From Bradyrhizobium sp. 1(2017) (GTDB lineage: Bacteria; Pseudomonadota; Alphaproteobacteria; Rhizobiales; Xanthobacteraceae): a stretch of 64,000 bases of DNA. This document shows positions 1-7,989 of this stretch, one piece after another. Where the stretch lies: positions 2,252,001 to 2,316,000 of the forward strand of contig NZ_CP050022.2 of the NCBI RefSeq assembly GCF_011602485.2. The letters run 5' to 3'. Both the position numbers and the translations under genes were made by a program. The notes under the pieces were generated by a model. It searched no databases. It saw only the letters and a program-made list of their open reading frames with translations, and was not told the origin of the DNA. Numbering within the stretch: the stretch's first letter is position 1; the number at the start of each line of letters is the position of its first letter.

Positions 1-104
1 GGGAGGCGCGAGCATCCGAAGATCGACGCGCAGGCTGTCCCAAGGCGCGGCAATTTCCCCGGGGATCTACGGAATTAGCGCGATAAGAGTTATCAGGTTT
101 TTCA

Positions 105-302
105 GGCCCCGCGGTCCTGAGCCTTGCACATGCCCTGAAGATTCCAGTCATCGCCGAGGATGTTGAGACGGAGGCGCAGCGTGGCTTCCTGGCGCGGGAG
201 GCCTGCGAGGAGATGCAAGGTGACCTGGTCGGCCGGCCGGATCTGATCGAGCGCTATCTCGACCGCGTCGGCGTGACCGTCGAGCGTCGCCTCTACGCCT
301 AG
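105..302 (+). pseudogene. C-terminal relic of an EAL-domain (c-di-GMP phosphodiesterase) protein
   Basis: In the frame ending at the TAG at 300-302 the translation reads SLAHALKIPVIAEDVETEAQ, then FLAREACEEMQGDLVGRP. This is the conserved end of EAL domains (VIAEGVET, then GCDEVQGYLFGRP). The glycine of EGVET is aspartate here, and CDEVQGY has become CEEMQGD. The frame is closed upstream by a TAA at 84-86, and no GGDEF domain or catalytic EAL motif lies before it. It is therefore a decayed fragment of roughly 60 codons and not a working phosphodiesterase. Bases 1-104 hold nothing else I recognise, and 303-483 hold only the upstream region of the next small gene. Confidence 0.75.
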
Positions 303-483
303 CCTCGGCAGCGCACGATAATTCGGAGCGTAATTCCGCCTCGACTGGAACTTTGGCTTCGCTCGGCATTTCCTAGAATTGACAAGGGTGGAAGCGCGGT
401 GGGCGCAACAAAACTTTTGCATGGCCGCCATCGCCCTGACGCAAATCTGAGCAATAAGCCGAGTGAATGCGAGGGAGGGTCTC

Positions 484-696
484 ATGGAGAACGTACGTCG
501 CTACCGCGCGCTGGCGTCCCTCTGTCGCCAGCAGGCCGCCTACCGCCCCCTCCAGAACTGGCAGCTCCTCGGCCAGGCCGAACATTTCGAATATCTCGCG
601 GAAGTCGAGCTCAAGGCGCACTTTGATGCGTGCAACGCAAAAAGCGACGAGCACGGCGATGAAGCCGTGGCATGGAAGAGACCTGCCGCGGCGTAA
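484..696 (+). CDS. Small hypothetical protein, 70 aa
   Basis: This small soluble protein starts MENVRRYRALASLCRQQAAY and continues with a GQAEHFEYLAE segment. An in-frame ATG also lies at 463, but the one at 484 has a GGAGGG ribosome site about 5 bases upstream and was chosen. It resembles the short YRALASLCRQQA proteins that recur in Bradyrhizobium genomes and the related protein at 18510-18713. No function is known. It stands alone between the EAL relic and the convergent oxidoreductase gene. Confidence 0.7.
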   Translation: MENVRRYRALASLCRQQAAYRPLQNWQLLGQAEHFEYLAEVELKAHFDACNAKSDEHGDEAVAWKRPAAA

Positions 697-717
697 GGAC
701 GTGAAGCTCCTGGATGA

Positions 718-2085
718 TCAGAGCAGGCCGCGGCTTTCGGCGCTATTGAGTTCGTCCATCAGCACCTTGTTCTCGTAACGTGCGAGCGAGAGAACACTTG
801 CAAAGGGCGGTGAGGGAGCACCCACCACGGCCCGCGCGCAGAGATCTCCGGCCGCGCCGGCTGACATCGTTCCATAACCGGACAGCGCAGCTGTCAGGAA
901 CACGCCCGGCGTCCTGGCCGCGCCGATCAACGGCCAGTTTTCCATCGTCATTGGATAAAAGCCGCCGTAATGGATCCGGTCGCGGGGCAGGGCGCCGAGA
1001 TATTGCCCGAGCGCGGGCTGGAGGCGGCTGGCGGCGCGCAACACGATTTCCGGGAAATACGGATTGAGTTCTGGCTCGCGGGTGGGTTCGGACGGTTCGG
1101 AATTGAACGCCCAGCCAAGCTTGATCCACTGACCGTGATCGCCGCCGTCGGGGCGGCAGTGAATGCTGCCGGGCATGGGCGCCAGCAACCGGGCCAACTC
1201 GGGCGCAGCTGCCAGCGCCTCGCGTTCCTCGGGTGTCCAGGCGAGCGTCTGGCCGTCGAGATCAATCGCAAACGGCATCTTGCGATCGACGGCGCGATTG
1301 CGATCGACGAAGGCGATCTTCTGCTGAAGGACATTGTGGATCGGTAGCTTCTCGCCATGCATCGCCGAGATATGCGAGGCGAAGGGCCCCGCCGCATTGA
1401 CGATGACATCCGTCTTGATGGTCTGGCGAACGCCGTCGGCGATGACGTCCACCTGGAACCGATCGGCCTTTGCGATGCCGACCACACCGGCCTGCTGAAA
1501 CTGCACGCCCAGCGGACGCATCGTCTCCAGCATGTACTGGCCGAGCTGCTGACCGCTGATATCGCCGGCCCGGCGGATGTGAAGCGCGGTCGCGATGGTG
1601 TCGTCGAACGCCGGATAATGCCGGTGGATCAGATCGCGACCAAGCAGCACATCGACGCCATCCGGCGCGGTCTGCCAGTCCGCCGACAGAGGTGGCGAAT
1701 AGGTCCGGCTCGTTCCCTCGTGCTGGCGGATCAGTTTTGCGGACGAGGCGCCGTAGCCGGCGTCCAATTGACGGAGAAGCTCGTCCGGCCTTTCATCGCG
1801 CGTCACGAGCAGATAGCCGCGCCGCGTCATGTGGATGCGGTTATCGGTACGGCGCGCGATGTCCTCCATCAGGTCCGTGCTGTGGTCAGTAAACGCCGCC
1901 ATCGTCGGATGCGGCCACCAGTTGCGATAGTTCTCGCCGGACTGCGCCGACGTCAGCGCCATCGGTTGACCTTCGTCCACGATCAGGAGGCGCGAGCGCT
2001 TGTGCTCGACGGCGAGGTAATAGGCTGTGGCAAGGCCCGCCATGCCCGCGCCGATCACCAGGATTTCGACATCGTTCGTCTTCAA
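718..2085 (-). CDS. FAD-dependent amine/D-amino-acid oxidoreductase (DAO family)
   Basis: This 455-residue flavoprotein has an N-terminal Rossmann motif (VEILVIGAGMAGLATAYYLA) and a C-terminal PLIGAARTPGVFLTAALSGYG segment typical of the DAO fold of glycine/D-amino acid and sarcosine oxidases. It should oxidise an amine or imino acid using FAD; the substrate cannot be read from sequence. The frame stays open to an ATG at 2151, inside the regulator gene. A TTG at 2083-2085 with GAGGAG 7 bases upstream starts the protein directly before the FAD motif and is preferred. The GntR-type regulator gene lies just upstream on the same strand, and a divergent amino-acid-type binding protein lies beyond it, which suggests a small catabolic unit. 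Confidence 0.85.
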   Translation of the reverse strand: MKTNDVEILVIGAGMAGLATAYYLAVEHKRSRLLIVDEGQPMALTSAQSGENYRNWWPHPTMAAFTDHSTDLMEDIARRTDNRIHMTRRGYLLVTRDERPDELLRQLDAGYGASSAKLIRQHEGTSRTYSPPLSADWQTAPDGVDVLLGRDLIHRHYPAFDDTIATALHIRRAGDISGQQLGQYMLETMRPLGVQFQQAGVVGIAKADRFQVDVIADGVRQTIKTDVIVNAAGPFASHISAMHGEKLPIHNVLQQKIAFVDRNRAVDRKMPFAIDLDGQTLAWTPEEREALAAAPELARLLAPMPGSIHCRPDGGDHGQWIKLGWAFNSEPSEPTREPELNPYFPEIVLRAASRLQPALGQYLGALPRDRIHYGGFYPMTMENWPLIGAARTPGVFLTAALSGYGTMSAGAAGDLCARAVVGAPSPPFASVLSLARYENKVLMDELNSAESRGLL

Positions 2086-2125
2086 GAATAGTCTCCTCAA
2101 CTCGATGGCGTGATCGGTTTCCCGA

Positions 2126-2815
2126 TCAGTCGGTCTTGTCCCGCGACGCATGACGTTGTGCCGATCGCAGCGTCTTCTGCGTCTGCACGATGTGCTCGCG
2201 CAACAGGCGCACGGCCTTCTCGACTTCGCCGTCGCGGCAATATTCGAGCAGTTGGTAATGCTCGCGTTGCGGCCGATCCTTTCCAGTTGCCCGCGACACG
2301 AGCGCGCGCGTGAAGCGGCTCACATGGCCGTAATTGGCCTCGATCATCGCAAGCAAGCGAGGGCGATTGCAGGGCACGTAGAGCGCCTTGTGGAAGCGCC
2401 AGTTGAACGCGCCCCATTTTTCCGGATCAGGCTCATCGTCGTAGGAGCGCAGAATCTTTGTTGCGTCGTCGTGATCGATGTCGCTCATCGCGGGGATGGC
2501 AAGGCGCAATGCGTGGCATTCGAGCGCAATGCGGATCTCAAGCAATTCCACGACTTCGTCGATGGAGAGATCGGAGACGACCGCTCCCCGATTGGGCAGG
2601 AACGTCACGAAGCCTTCGGCCTCAAGCTGCCGCAAGGCTTCCCTGACCGGGATGCGGCTGGTGCCGAACTTTTCGGCAAGCTCGTCCTGCCGGAGCTGAA
2701 GGCCGGGCGCCAGTTCGCCCGCGCTGATTGCACGCCGCAGCGCCTCGCGCACGGCGTCAGGTGCGGAGCCGTGACTGCCGCCACTCCGTTGTTTTGTCGC
2801 GGCTTCCGATTTCAT
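2126..2815 (-). CDS. GntR-family transcriptional regulator, FCD subfamily
   Basis: The 229-residue protein has a winged helix at about residues 18-85 (LRQDELAEKFGTSRIPVREA, then LRQLEAEGFV) and an FCD effector domain at about 95-215. Metal-binding-type histidines are visible in NWRFHKAL and LLREHI. The frame runs up to 2929, but the ATG at 2815 gives the normal GntR length and leaves a promoter region before the divergent gene at 2928. Family members usually repress neighbouring catabolic genes and respond to a small carboxylate or amine. The likely targets are the downstream oxidoreductase and the divergent binding-protein gene. The ligand is not deducible. Confidence 0.85.
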   Translation of the reverse strand: MKSEAATKQRSGGSHGSAPDAVREALRRAISAGELAPGLQLRQDELAEKFGTSRIPVREALRQLEAEGFVTFLPNRGAVVSDLSIDEVVELLEIRIALECHALRLAIPAMSDIDHDDATKILRSYDDEPDPEKWGAFNWRFHKALYVPCNRPRLLAMIEANYGHVSRFTRALVSRATGKDRPQREHYQLLEYCRDGEVEKAVRLLREHIVQTQKTLRSAQRHASRDKTD

Positions 2816-2846
2816 ACGGGCATCCCGTCGCAGCTGGTCCAGGTCA

Positions 2847-2908
2847 GATTGTATAAAATCACTTTGTAGATTATGCAACGGGGCGTATAAAATATCGAGT
2901 GATTGTAT
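2847..2908. promoter_or_regulatory. Divergent promoter region with repeated AT-rich operator-like words
   Basis: Between the divergent regulator and binding-protein genes, GTATAAAAT occurs at 2851-2859 and 2885-2893, and GATTGTAT at 2847-2854 and 2901-2908. The region is strikingly AT-rich against its surroundings. Repeated short words between a GntR-type regulator and a divergent target suggest operator sites. Which bases form promoter and operator is inference. Confidence 0.4.
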
Positions 2909-2927
2909 CCATTGCGGGAGTAGGAGC

Positions 2928-3815
2928 ATGAAAGGGTCGTTGTTTTCGCTGATGGTTTTGGCTGCGATCGTCGCGCCAGCGGAGGCTCAAACGCCGGGCG
3001 GGACGCTGGCCAAGATCAAGGAGGTCGGCGAGATTCGCCTTGGGCATCGCGATGTTTCGGTCCCGTTCTCCTATCTCGACGGCAACCAGAAGCCGGTTGG
3101 CTTCGCGATGGACCTCTGCGCGCGCATCGTCGACGCAGTGAAGGAGGAGCTGAAGCTCCCGGCGCTTCAGACCAAACTGCAACCGATCCAGCTCAGCACG
3201 CAGATTCCGCTGATCGAGAACGGGACCATCGATATCGTTTGCGGCCCCGCTACCAACACGCTGGAACGTCAGAAGGTGGTGGCCTTCAGCAACACGATTT
3301 TCGTTTCGAGCATTCGTGCGGTGGTCCGGAAGGATGCGCCAATCAAGACCTTCGAGGATCTCCGAGACAAGCCGGTCGCGCTGACCACCGGCTCGACGTC
3401 GATTGGCCTGCTGCTGGCACGCAGCCAAGAGAAGAAGTTTGAGGTCAAGCAGGTGCTGTCACCGGACCACGCCGCGTCGTTCCTCGCACTCACGACCGGC
3501 CGAAGCGAGGCCTTCGTCATGGACGACATCCTGCTCGCGGGGCTCATCGCGGGCAGTCCGATGCCGGACAACTGGCGGATCATCGACGATAGCCTGCGCA
3601 CCGAGCCTTACGGGCTGATCATTCGCAAGGGCGATCCGGAATTCAAGGCACTGGTCGACAAGACGCTGGTTGCGATGATGAAGAGCGGCGAGTTTGCGGA
3701 GCTCTATGCGAAATGGTTCACAAAACCCGTTCCGCCCAAGAATGTGAACCTGAACTTTCCGATGCCGGCGCCGCTCAAGGACGCGGTCGCCAATCCGAAC
3801 GACAAGGGCGTTTGA
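2928..3815 (+). CDS. Periplasmic amino-acid-type ABC transporter substrate-binding protein (SBP_bac_3)
   Basis: The 295-residue protein begins with a signal peptide (MKGSLFSLMVLAAIVAPAEA) followed by a family-3 binding domain. Recognisable pieces are GEIRLGHRDVSVPFSYLDGN, PVGFAMDLCARIVDA, ENGTIDIVCGPATNTLERQ and LRTEPYGLIIRKGD. Such proteins capture polar amino acids in the periplasm and deliver them to a permease/ATPase pair. Neither partner is next to it, so the receptor is an orphan in this window and may use permeases encoded elsewhere. A GGAG site precedes the ATG at 2928. It is divergent from the GntR-type regulator, which probably controls it. Confidence 0.85.
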   Translation: MKGSLFSLMVLAAIVAPAEAQTPGGTLAKIKEVGEIRLGHRDVSVPFSYLDGNQKPVGFAMDLCARIVDAVKEELKLPALQTKLQPIQLSTQIPLIENGTIDIVCGPATNTLERQKVVAFSNTIFVSSIRAVVRKDAPIKTFEDLRDKPVALTTGSTSIGLLLARSQEKKFEVKQVLSPDHAASFLALTTGRSEAFVMDDILLAGLIAGSPMPDNWRIIDDSLRTEPYGLIIRKGDPEFKALVDKTLVAMMKSGEFAELYAKWFTKPVPPKNVNLNFPMPAPLKDAVANPNDKGV

Positions 3816-3836
3816 TCGGTCCGCCGATCATGTCGC

Positions 3837-4673
3837 TCAATGCGTCATCAGCGTCGGAACCGTCATGGCTTCCAGCATGGCGCGGGTGACCCCGCCGAGA
3901 AATCGCTCCTGCAATCGGGAATGTCCGTAGCCGCCCATGACCAGGAGGTTGAGGCTCTCATCGGCAGCCAGCGACAGGATGGTGGGCTGGATGTCGGCCC
4001 GGGCGGCTGACAGGCTGGCCGTGCGGGTCGAGAGCCCGCGCCGGCCGAGATGTCTGGCCAGATGGGACGCTGAAGCTTCGCCACGGGACGCATCGGTTTC
4101 GTTGATCGTAATGATCACGATCTCCTGCGCACGCGCCAGCAACGGGGCTGCGTCACGCATCGCGCGGGCAGCAAGACGGCTGCCGTCCCAGCAGATGCCG
4201 ATCCGGTTCGCCTTGAATGCCCCGCTGAAAGTATAGGGCAGGAACAGCACCGGACCGCCCGCCTGGAACAGGATCTCGCCGGGCATGTCGTTGTCGAACG
4301 AGCGTTGCGTCGGATTGGGCTGGAGCACGATGCTGAGATCGTGCAGTCGTGCCATTTCGCCGAGCGTGCCGGCTGCATCGATCGGGATTGAGCCAAGCGG
4401 GTGGCATGCGTGGCGGATGCCTGCGCGTACCGCTTCGCTTCTGAAGACGGCGAGCGCAGCCTCGGCCCTCTCCATGGCGCGCTCGCGCTCCAGCTCGAAA
4501 ACGGCCGCCGCGGCGCCACCGCCCTCCATGACGTAGGCCGCACTGGTTGCGACATAGCCGACCGCGACCGCGTCGAGATGCGCGTTGAGATGTGCGGCGA
4601 GCGAAACCGAGCCGTCGACTGCAGAACGCATCGGACGTTCGGTCGGGATGTGGACCAGAATATCCTTGTACAT
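3837..4673 (-). CDS. Universal stress protein (UspA family)
   Basis: This 278-residue protein starts MYKDILVHIPTERPMRSAVD, a typical Usp N-terminus, and ends with a Usp-like VMGGYGHSRLQERFLGGVTR segment near residues 250-272 that resembles the nucleotide-binding loop. A second alpha/beta half begins near residue 145, so it is a tandem Usp-type protein. The start at 4673 was chosen because GGAGAGG lies just upstream, although the frame stays open to 4850. A perfect TTGA-N6-TCAA box lies about 62 bases upstream of the start codon, which suggests control by FixK/FNR-type regulators under low oxygen. Physiological role: stress survival, mechanism unknown. Confidence 0.85.
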   Translation of the reverse strand: MYKDILVHIPTERPMRSAVDGSVSLAAHLNAHLDAVAVGYVATSAAYVMEGGGAAAAVFELERERAMERAEAALAVFRSEAVRAGIRHACHPLGSIPIDAAGTLGEMARLHDLSIVLQPNPTQRSFDNDMPGEILFQAGGPVLFLPYTFSGAFKANRIGICWDGSRLAARAMRDAAPLLARAQEIVIITINETDASRGEASASHLARHLGRRGLSTRTASLSAARADIQPTILSLAADESLNLLVMGGYGHSRLQERFLGGVTRAMLEAMTVPTLMTH

Positions 4674-4734
4674 GGCGCCTCTCCGATGAACACCGTTCGG
4701 TGATGCCAGTTTTTCACTGCACGAAAGACCCGCG

Positions 4735-4748
4735 TTGAGCTGCATCAA
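4735..4748 (-). promoter_or_regulatory. FixK/FNR-type box upstream of the universal stress gene
   Basis: The bases TTGAGCTGCATCAA form a perfect TTGA-N6-TCAA dyad, the half-site pattern bound by FNR and FixK-type CRP-family activators. The box lies in the 208-base divergent region between the Usp gene and htrA, 62 bases from the Usp start and about 134 from the htrA start. The distance fits activation of the Usp gene. Binding itself is inference. Confidence 0.55.
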
Positions 4749-4881
4749 TGCTTGGCGACGAACTTGCCGCGGCGCTGCCCGCCAATCTTTGCCAAGATTT
4801 AATCGCCTGGACGGGACGTCGTAAGGTGGCAACGCCCATGTTGCGTGCAAGGCGACACCTGCTCAACATGGACATTTCGAC

Positions 4882-6426
4882 ATGAACGATCCCGTCAATT
4901 TCGACACCCCCACCTCCCGCAAGATCCTGAGGCCGCGCCGGCTGGCGCTGCTCGGCACGGTGGCCGCGCTTGGCGTGGCCGTGCTGGTAGCTGCTCCCGG
5001 CGCCTCGCCATTCGGCATGACCTCCTTCGTCGCGCCGGCCCAGGCCGCCGAGACGGCCGGGACCCCGCCGGGCTTCGGCGATCTCGTGGCCAGGGTCAAA
5101 CCCGCCGTCATCTCGGTGCGGGTCAAAATCGACCGGGACAACGACAAGAGCGCGATGCTGCAGCAGAACCGGATGGATTCGGACGAAGATTCGCCGTTCG
5201 ACCAGTTCTCGCGACAGTTCGGCTTCCGCTTCCCGGGTGGCATGAACGGCATGCCGCGTCAGCGTCACCAGGTGATCACGGGTGAGGGCTCGGGCTTCTT
5301 CATCTCCGCCGACGGCTACGCCGTCACCAACAACCACGTGGTCGATCACGCCGAATCCGTGCAGGTGACCATGGACGACGGCACGACCTACAAGGCAAAG
5401 GTCGTCGGCACCGATCCGAAGACCGATCTCGCGCTGATCAAGGTCGACGGCAAGAAGGATTTTCCGTTCGTCAAGTTCTCCGACCAGAAGCCGCGGATCG
5501 GCGATTGGGTCGTCGCCGTCGGCAATCCGTTCGGGCTCGGCGGCACCGTGACCGCGGGTATCGTCTCGGCCAGCGGCCGCGACATCGGCAATGGTCCCTA
5601 TGACGACTTCATCCAGATCGACGCGCCGATCAACAAGGGCAATTCCGGCGGTCCGGCTTTCGACATGAACGGCAACGTGATCGGCGTGAACACCGCGATC
5701 TTCTCGCCCTCCGGCGGCTCGGTCGGCATCGGCTTCGATATTCCGGCCACGACCGCAAAGCTCGTGGTGGCGCAGTTGAAGGACAAGGGCGCGGTCACCC
5801 GCGGCTGGCTGGGCGTGCAGGTGCAGCCGGTGACGTCTGATATCGCCGACAGCCTCGGTCTGAAGGAGGCACGCGGCGCGATCGTTGACAATCCGCAAGC
5901 CGATAGCCCGGCGGCGAAGGCCGGCATCGAGGCAGGCGACGTCATCACCGCAGTCAACGGCACCGCGATCAAGGATTCCCGCGATCTCGCCCGTACCATC
6001 GCCACCTTGCCGCCGGGCAGCTCGGTCAAGCTCGATGTCTTCCACAAGGGCGAGAGCAAGACGGTGACGCTGGCGCTCGGCGAGCTGTCGAACGAACGGC
6101 AGGCTAAGGGAAAAGGTCGGGATAACGACAAGGTGCAGCCGGACACCGGCACGCCGCGTCTCGGACTCGGTCTGGCGCCGGCTGGCGAGGTTCAGGGTGC
6201 CGGTCAGAAGGGCGTCGTCGTCACCGAGGTCGATCCGGAAGGGCCGGCGGCTCAGCGCGGCATCCAGACCGGCGACGTCATCCTCAATGTCGGCGGCAAG
6301 GCCGTCAGCAATGTCGGCGAGGTCCGCTCGGAGCTGGCGCAGGCCAAATCGTCCGGCAAGCGCAGCGTGCTGTTGCAGGTCAAAAACGCGGATGCGACCC
6401 GCTTCGTTGCGGTGCCACTCGCGTAA
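4882..6426 (+). CDS. degP: Do/DegP-type periplasmic serine endoprotease with two PDZ domains
   Basis: The 514-residue protein has an N-terminal membrane or signal segment at about 20-40. A trypsin-like domain follows with a complete triad: His152 in TNNHVVDH, Asp182 in KTDLALIKV and Ser255 in NKGNSGGPAF. Two PDZ domains occupy about 295-390 (GWLGVQVQPV) and 415-510 (KGVVVTEVDPEGPAAQRGIQ). This is the HtrA/DegP/DegQ protease-chaperone architecture that degrades misfolded envelope proteins. The gene is divergent from the universal stress gene and followed by a strong terminator, so it appears monocistronic. Genomes of this group carry several paralogues, so the exact symbol (degP or mucD-like) is uncertain. 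Confidence 0.9.
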   Translation: MNDPVNFDTPTSRKILRPRRLALLGTVAALGVAVLVAAPGASPFGMTSFVAPAQAAETAGTPPGFGDLVARVKPAVISVRVKIDRDNDKSAMLQQNRMDSDEDSPFDQFSRQFGFRFPGGMNGMPRQRHQVITGEGSGFFISADGYAVTNNHVVDHAESVQVTMDDGTTYKAKVVGTDPKTDLALIKVDGKKDFPFVKFSDQKPRIGDWVVAVGNPFGLGGTVTAGIVSASGRDIGNGPYDDFIQIDAPINKGNSGGPAFDMNGNVIGVNTAIFSPSGGSVGIGFDIPATTAKLVVAQLKDKGAVTRGWLGVQVQPVTSDIADSLGLKEARGAIVDNPQADSPAAKAGIEAGDVITAVNGTAIKDSRDLARTIATLPPGSSVKLDVFHKGESKTVTLALGELSNERQAKGKGRDNDKVQPDTGTPRLGLGLAPAGEVQGAGQKGVVVTEVDPEGPAAQRGIQTGDVILNVGGKAVSNVGEVRSELAQAKSSGKRSVLLQVKNADATRFVAVPLA

Positions 6427-6452
6427 GGCCAACCTCGATTGGCGCAAATCCC

Positions 6453-6476
6453 AAAGGCGGCCCTCGGGCCGCCTTT
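6453..6476 (+). terminator. Intrinsic terminator after the Do protease gene
   Basis: An 11-base inverted repeat (AAAGGCGGCCC and GGGCCGCCTTT, minimal loop) begins 26 bases after the stop codon and ends in TTT. This is a typical GC-rich hairpin with a short T run. Confidence 0.8.
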
Positions 6477-6697
6477 CCTGTTCGCTTTCGAGATTTCCAG
6501 TGCGTCGATAACATTCTCGTTAACGGCAGCAAGGGCGACCCGGTTTCGTCCGAAAAAGCCGTGTTCACTGATCACAGTTCCGGACAACATGTGCTCGGCG
6601 GCAACGCAGCCGCGGAGTCAGGTTGCAAGCGTGGAACTTCGAACCTTCCCGCCGCTTTGTGAAGCTGGCCGGTGGTTCGCATTTGATCGGTGCCGAC

Positions 6698-7060
6698 ATG
6701 GATCGATTGAAGCTCTCGCTGATGATGGCGCTCCTCGTGGCGTCGTTCGCGCTGCCGACTGGAAGCGCCCTTGGGCGCGACGACGGCCGCTATGCCAACT
6801 CGCCCCTCAAGCCGTGGTTCGACAGCCTGCGCAGCCATCTCGGCCCGTGCTGCTCGGATGCGGACGGATTTGCTGTCGCCGATCCCGATTGGGAGTCGCA
6901 TGACGGGCACTACCGTGTCCGGCTGGACGGGCAGTGGATCGACGTGCCGGACGAAGCCGTCATCACCGAGCCGAACCGCGCCGGTCGCACCATGGTGTGG
7001 CCGGTGAAGACTGCGTTCGGGATTTCGATCCGCTGCTTCATGCCGGGCAGCATGATCTGA
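6698..7060 (+). CDS. Secreted hypothetical protein, 120 aa
   Basis: The protein starts MDRLKLSLMMALLVASFALP, a signal peptide ending near residue 25. The mature part holds LGPCCSDADGFAVADPDW and LDGQWIDVPDEAVITEPNRA, with a lone cysteine near the end (SIRCFMPGSMI). The CCSDADG motif recurs in small exported proteins of Bradyrhizobium that have no assigned role. The frame is open from 6623, but the ATG at 6698 begins the signal peptide and is preferred. The three cysteines in an exported protein hint at a disulfide or metal site; function unknown. Confidence 0.75.
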   Translation: MDRLKLSLMMALLVASFALPTGSALGRDDGRYANSPLKPWFDSLRSHLGPCCSDADGFAVADPDWESHDGHYRVRLDGQWIDVPDEAVITEPNRAGRTMVWPVKTAFGISIRCFMPGSMI

Positions 7061-7066
7061 CCGAGG

Positions 7067-7351
7067 TCAGCGCGAGCGCTTGGCGGATTTGCGCTTCGAT
7101 GTCGTCTTGGAAGATTTCTTGGCTGTCTTCTTCTTGGACGCCTTCCGCTTCGACGCCTTCTTCGGGACCTTCTTGCCTTTCTTGCGGGCCTTCGACAGTC
7201 CGATTGCAATCGCCTGCTTGCGGCTCTTCACGCGTCCGCCGCGCCCGCCACGTCCGCTCTTCGCGGTACCTTTCTTGTAGCGCCGCATCTCGCTTTCGAC
7301 ATCGCTGCCCGAGCTGCGTGAGTAGCGGCGCTTCTTTGCCTTGCGTGCCAT
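7067..7351 (-). CDS. DUF6496 protein with histone-like lysine-rich tail
   Basis: The 94-residue protein begins MARKAKKRRYSRSSGSDVES. It contains KSRKQAIAIGLSKARKKGKK, the signature of DUF6496 proteins, and ends in about 30 residues made almost only of Lys, Ser, Ala, Thr and Arg. The tail resembles histone H1 or AlgP-type C-termini and predicts nucleic-acid binding. The ATG at 7351 begins the conserved MARKAKKRR and was chosen over the upstream in-frame start at 7417. It may compact DNA under stress, but this is inference from composition. Confidence 0.8.
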   Translation of the reverse strand: MARKAKKRRYSRSSGSDVESEMRRYKKGTAKSGRGGRGGRVKSRKQAIAIGLSKARKKGKKVPKKASKRKASKKKTAKKSSKTTSKRKSAKRSR

Positions 7352-7438
7352 GCCTGCTCTCCCTTGGCGGGGGAAGAACCGTTCGATACAGGCATGGTTC
7401 CGAAAGCACGGGTGCAACGGCCCGGAGGTGGCGGCAAT

Positions 7439-7633
7439 CTAGAACGAATTTGCCAGCTCGATCTCCGCTTCCAGCACCTGGATGCGCCGCGCCGCCTCGG
7501 CGAAGGACAGATCCCGCGCATATTGCGCCGGCTGATACGTCTCTTCGCTCAGCCGCTTCAATCTCAATCCCTGCGCCCGGGTCATCTGCTCGCTCAGGAA
7601 AACCCTGGCGTTGTATTTTGCCTGAACCTGCAT
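7439..7633 (-). CDS. DUF3072-like small protein
   Basis: This 64-residue protein carries LSEQMTRAQGLRLKRLSEET followed by SFAEAARRIQVLEAEIE. This matches the DUF3072 pattern, in which MT.AQ...LK.L.EE is followed by a short helix with A..RI..L. It is charged and predicted to be helical and soluble. It lies upstream, on the same strand, of the DUF6496 gene. No biochemical role is known for the family. Confidence 0.7.
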   Translation of the reverse strand: MQVQAKYNARVFLSEQMTRAQGLRLKRLSEETYQPAQYARDLSFAEAARRIQVLEAEIELANSF

Positions 7634-7695
7634 CTCGCTGCTCCCGTCCTGAAATCGCGACTTGACTATATGTTCTTATTTTGTTCTAACAAGCC

Positions 7696-7971
7696 ATGGA
7701 CAACAGAATTAATGAAATTCGACGTAAAATCAGCGCCTTGAGGCTGGAGATGGCCGATGTCGAGGCGTCGGTGCGCGATCTCGTCAACCGCGATTGCGAC
7801 TGCACCGACCAAGCTCTGGCTCAGATCAATCTTCGGCGGAAGATCAATCTGCTCATCGAGCAATGGAAGGCGGCCGGAGGCAGCGATGTCTTGCCTGATG
7901 TCCGCGACCGGATGCGTCTTCGCTTCGTGAAGAAGGCCGACAGGCCGGCGGGCGCATTGGCACGCCGCTGA
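7696..7971 (+). CDS. Small helical hypothetical protein, 91 aa
   Basis: The protein begins MDNRINEIRRKISALRLEMA and is largely helical, with heptad-like spacing over residues 1-60. A CDCTD motif is near residue 33. It is divergent from the DUF3072-like gene and is followed 18 bases later by a second helical small protein. The two share the plan of a short N-terminal helix then IRR/LRL or ILKLRAEI repeats and may be distant paralogues in one operon. I do not recognise the family beyond its frequent occurrence in Bradyrhizobium. Confidence 0.7.
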   Translation: MDNRINEIRRKISALRLEMADVEASVRDLVNRDCDCTDQALAQINLRRKINLLIEQWKAAGGSDVLPDVRDRMRLRFVKKADRPAGALARR

Positions 7972-7989
7972 GACATTGGGGGCCGCGCG

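Noticed and set aside
4714..6447. A 577-codon minus-strand frame over the Do protease
   Set aside because: The protease frame has its full catalytic triad and PDZ domains; the antisense frame is Asp/Arg-rich shadow sequence.
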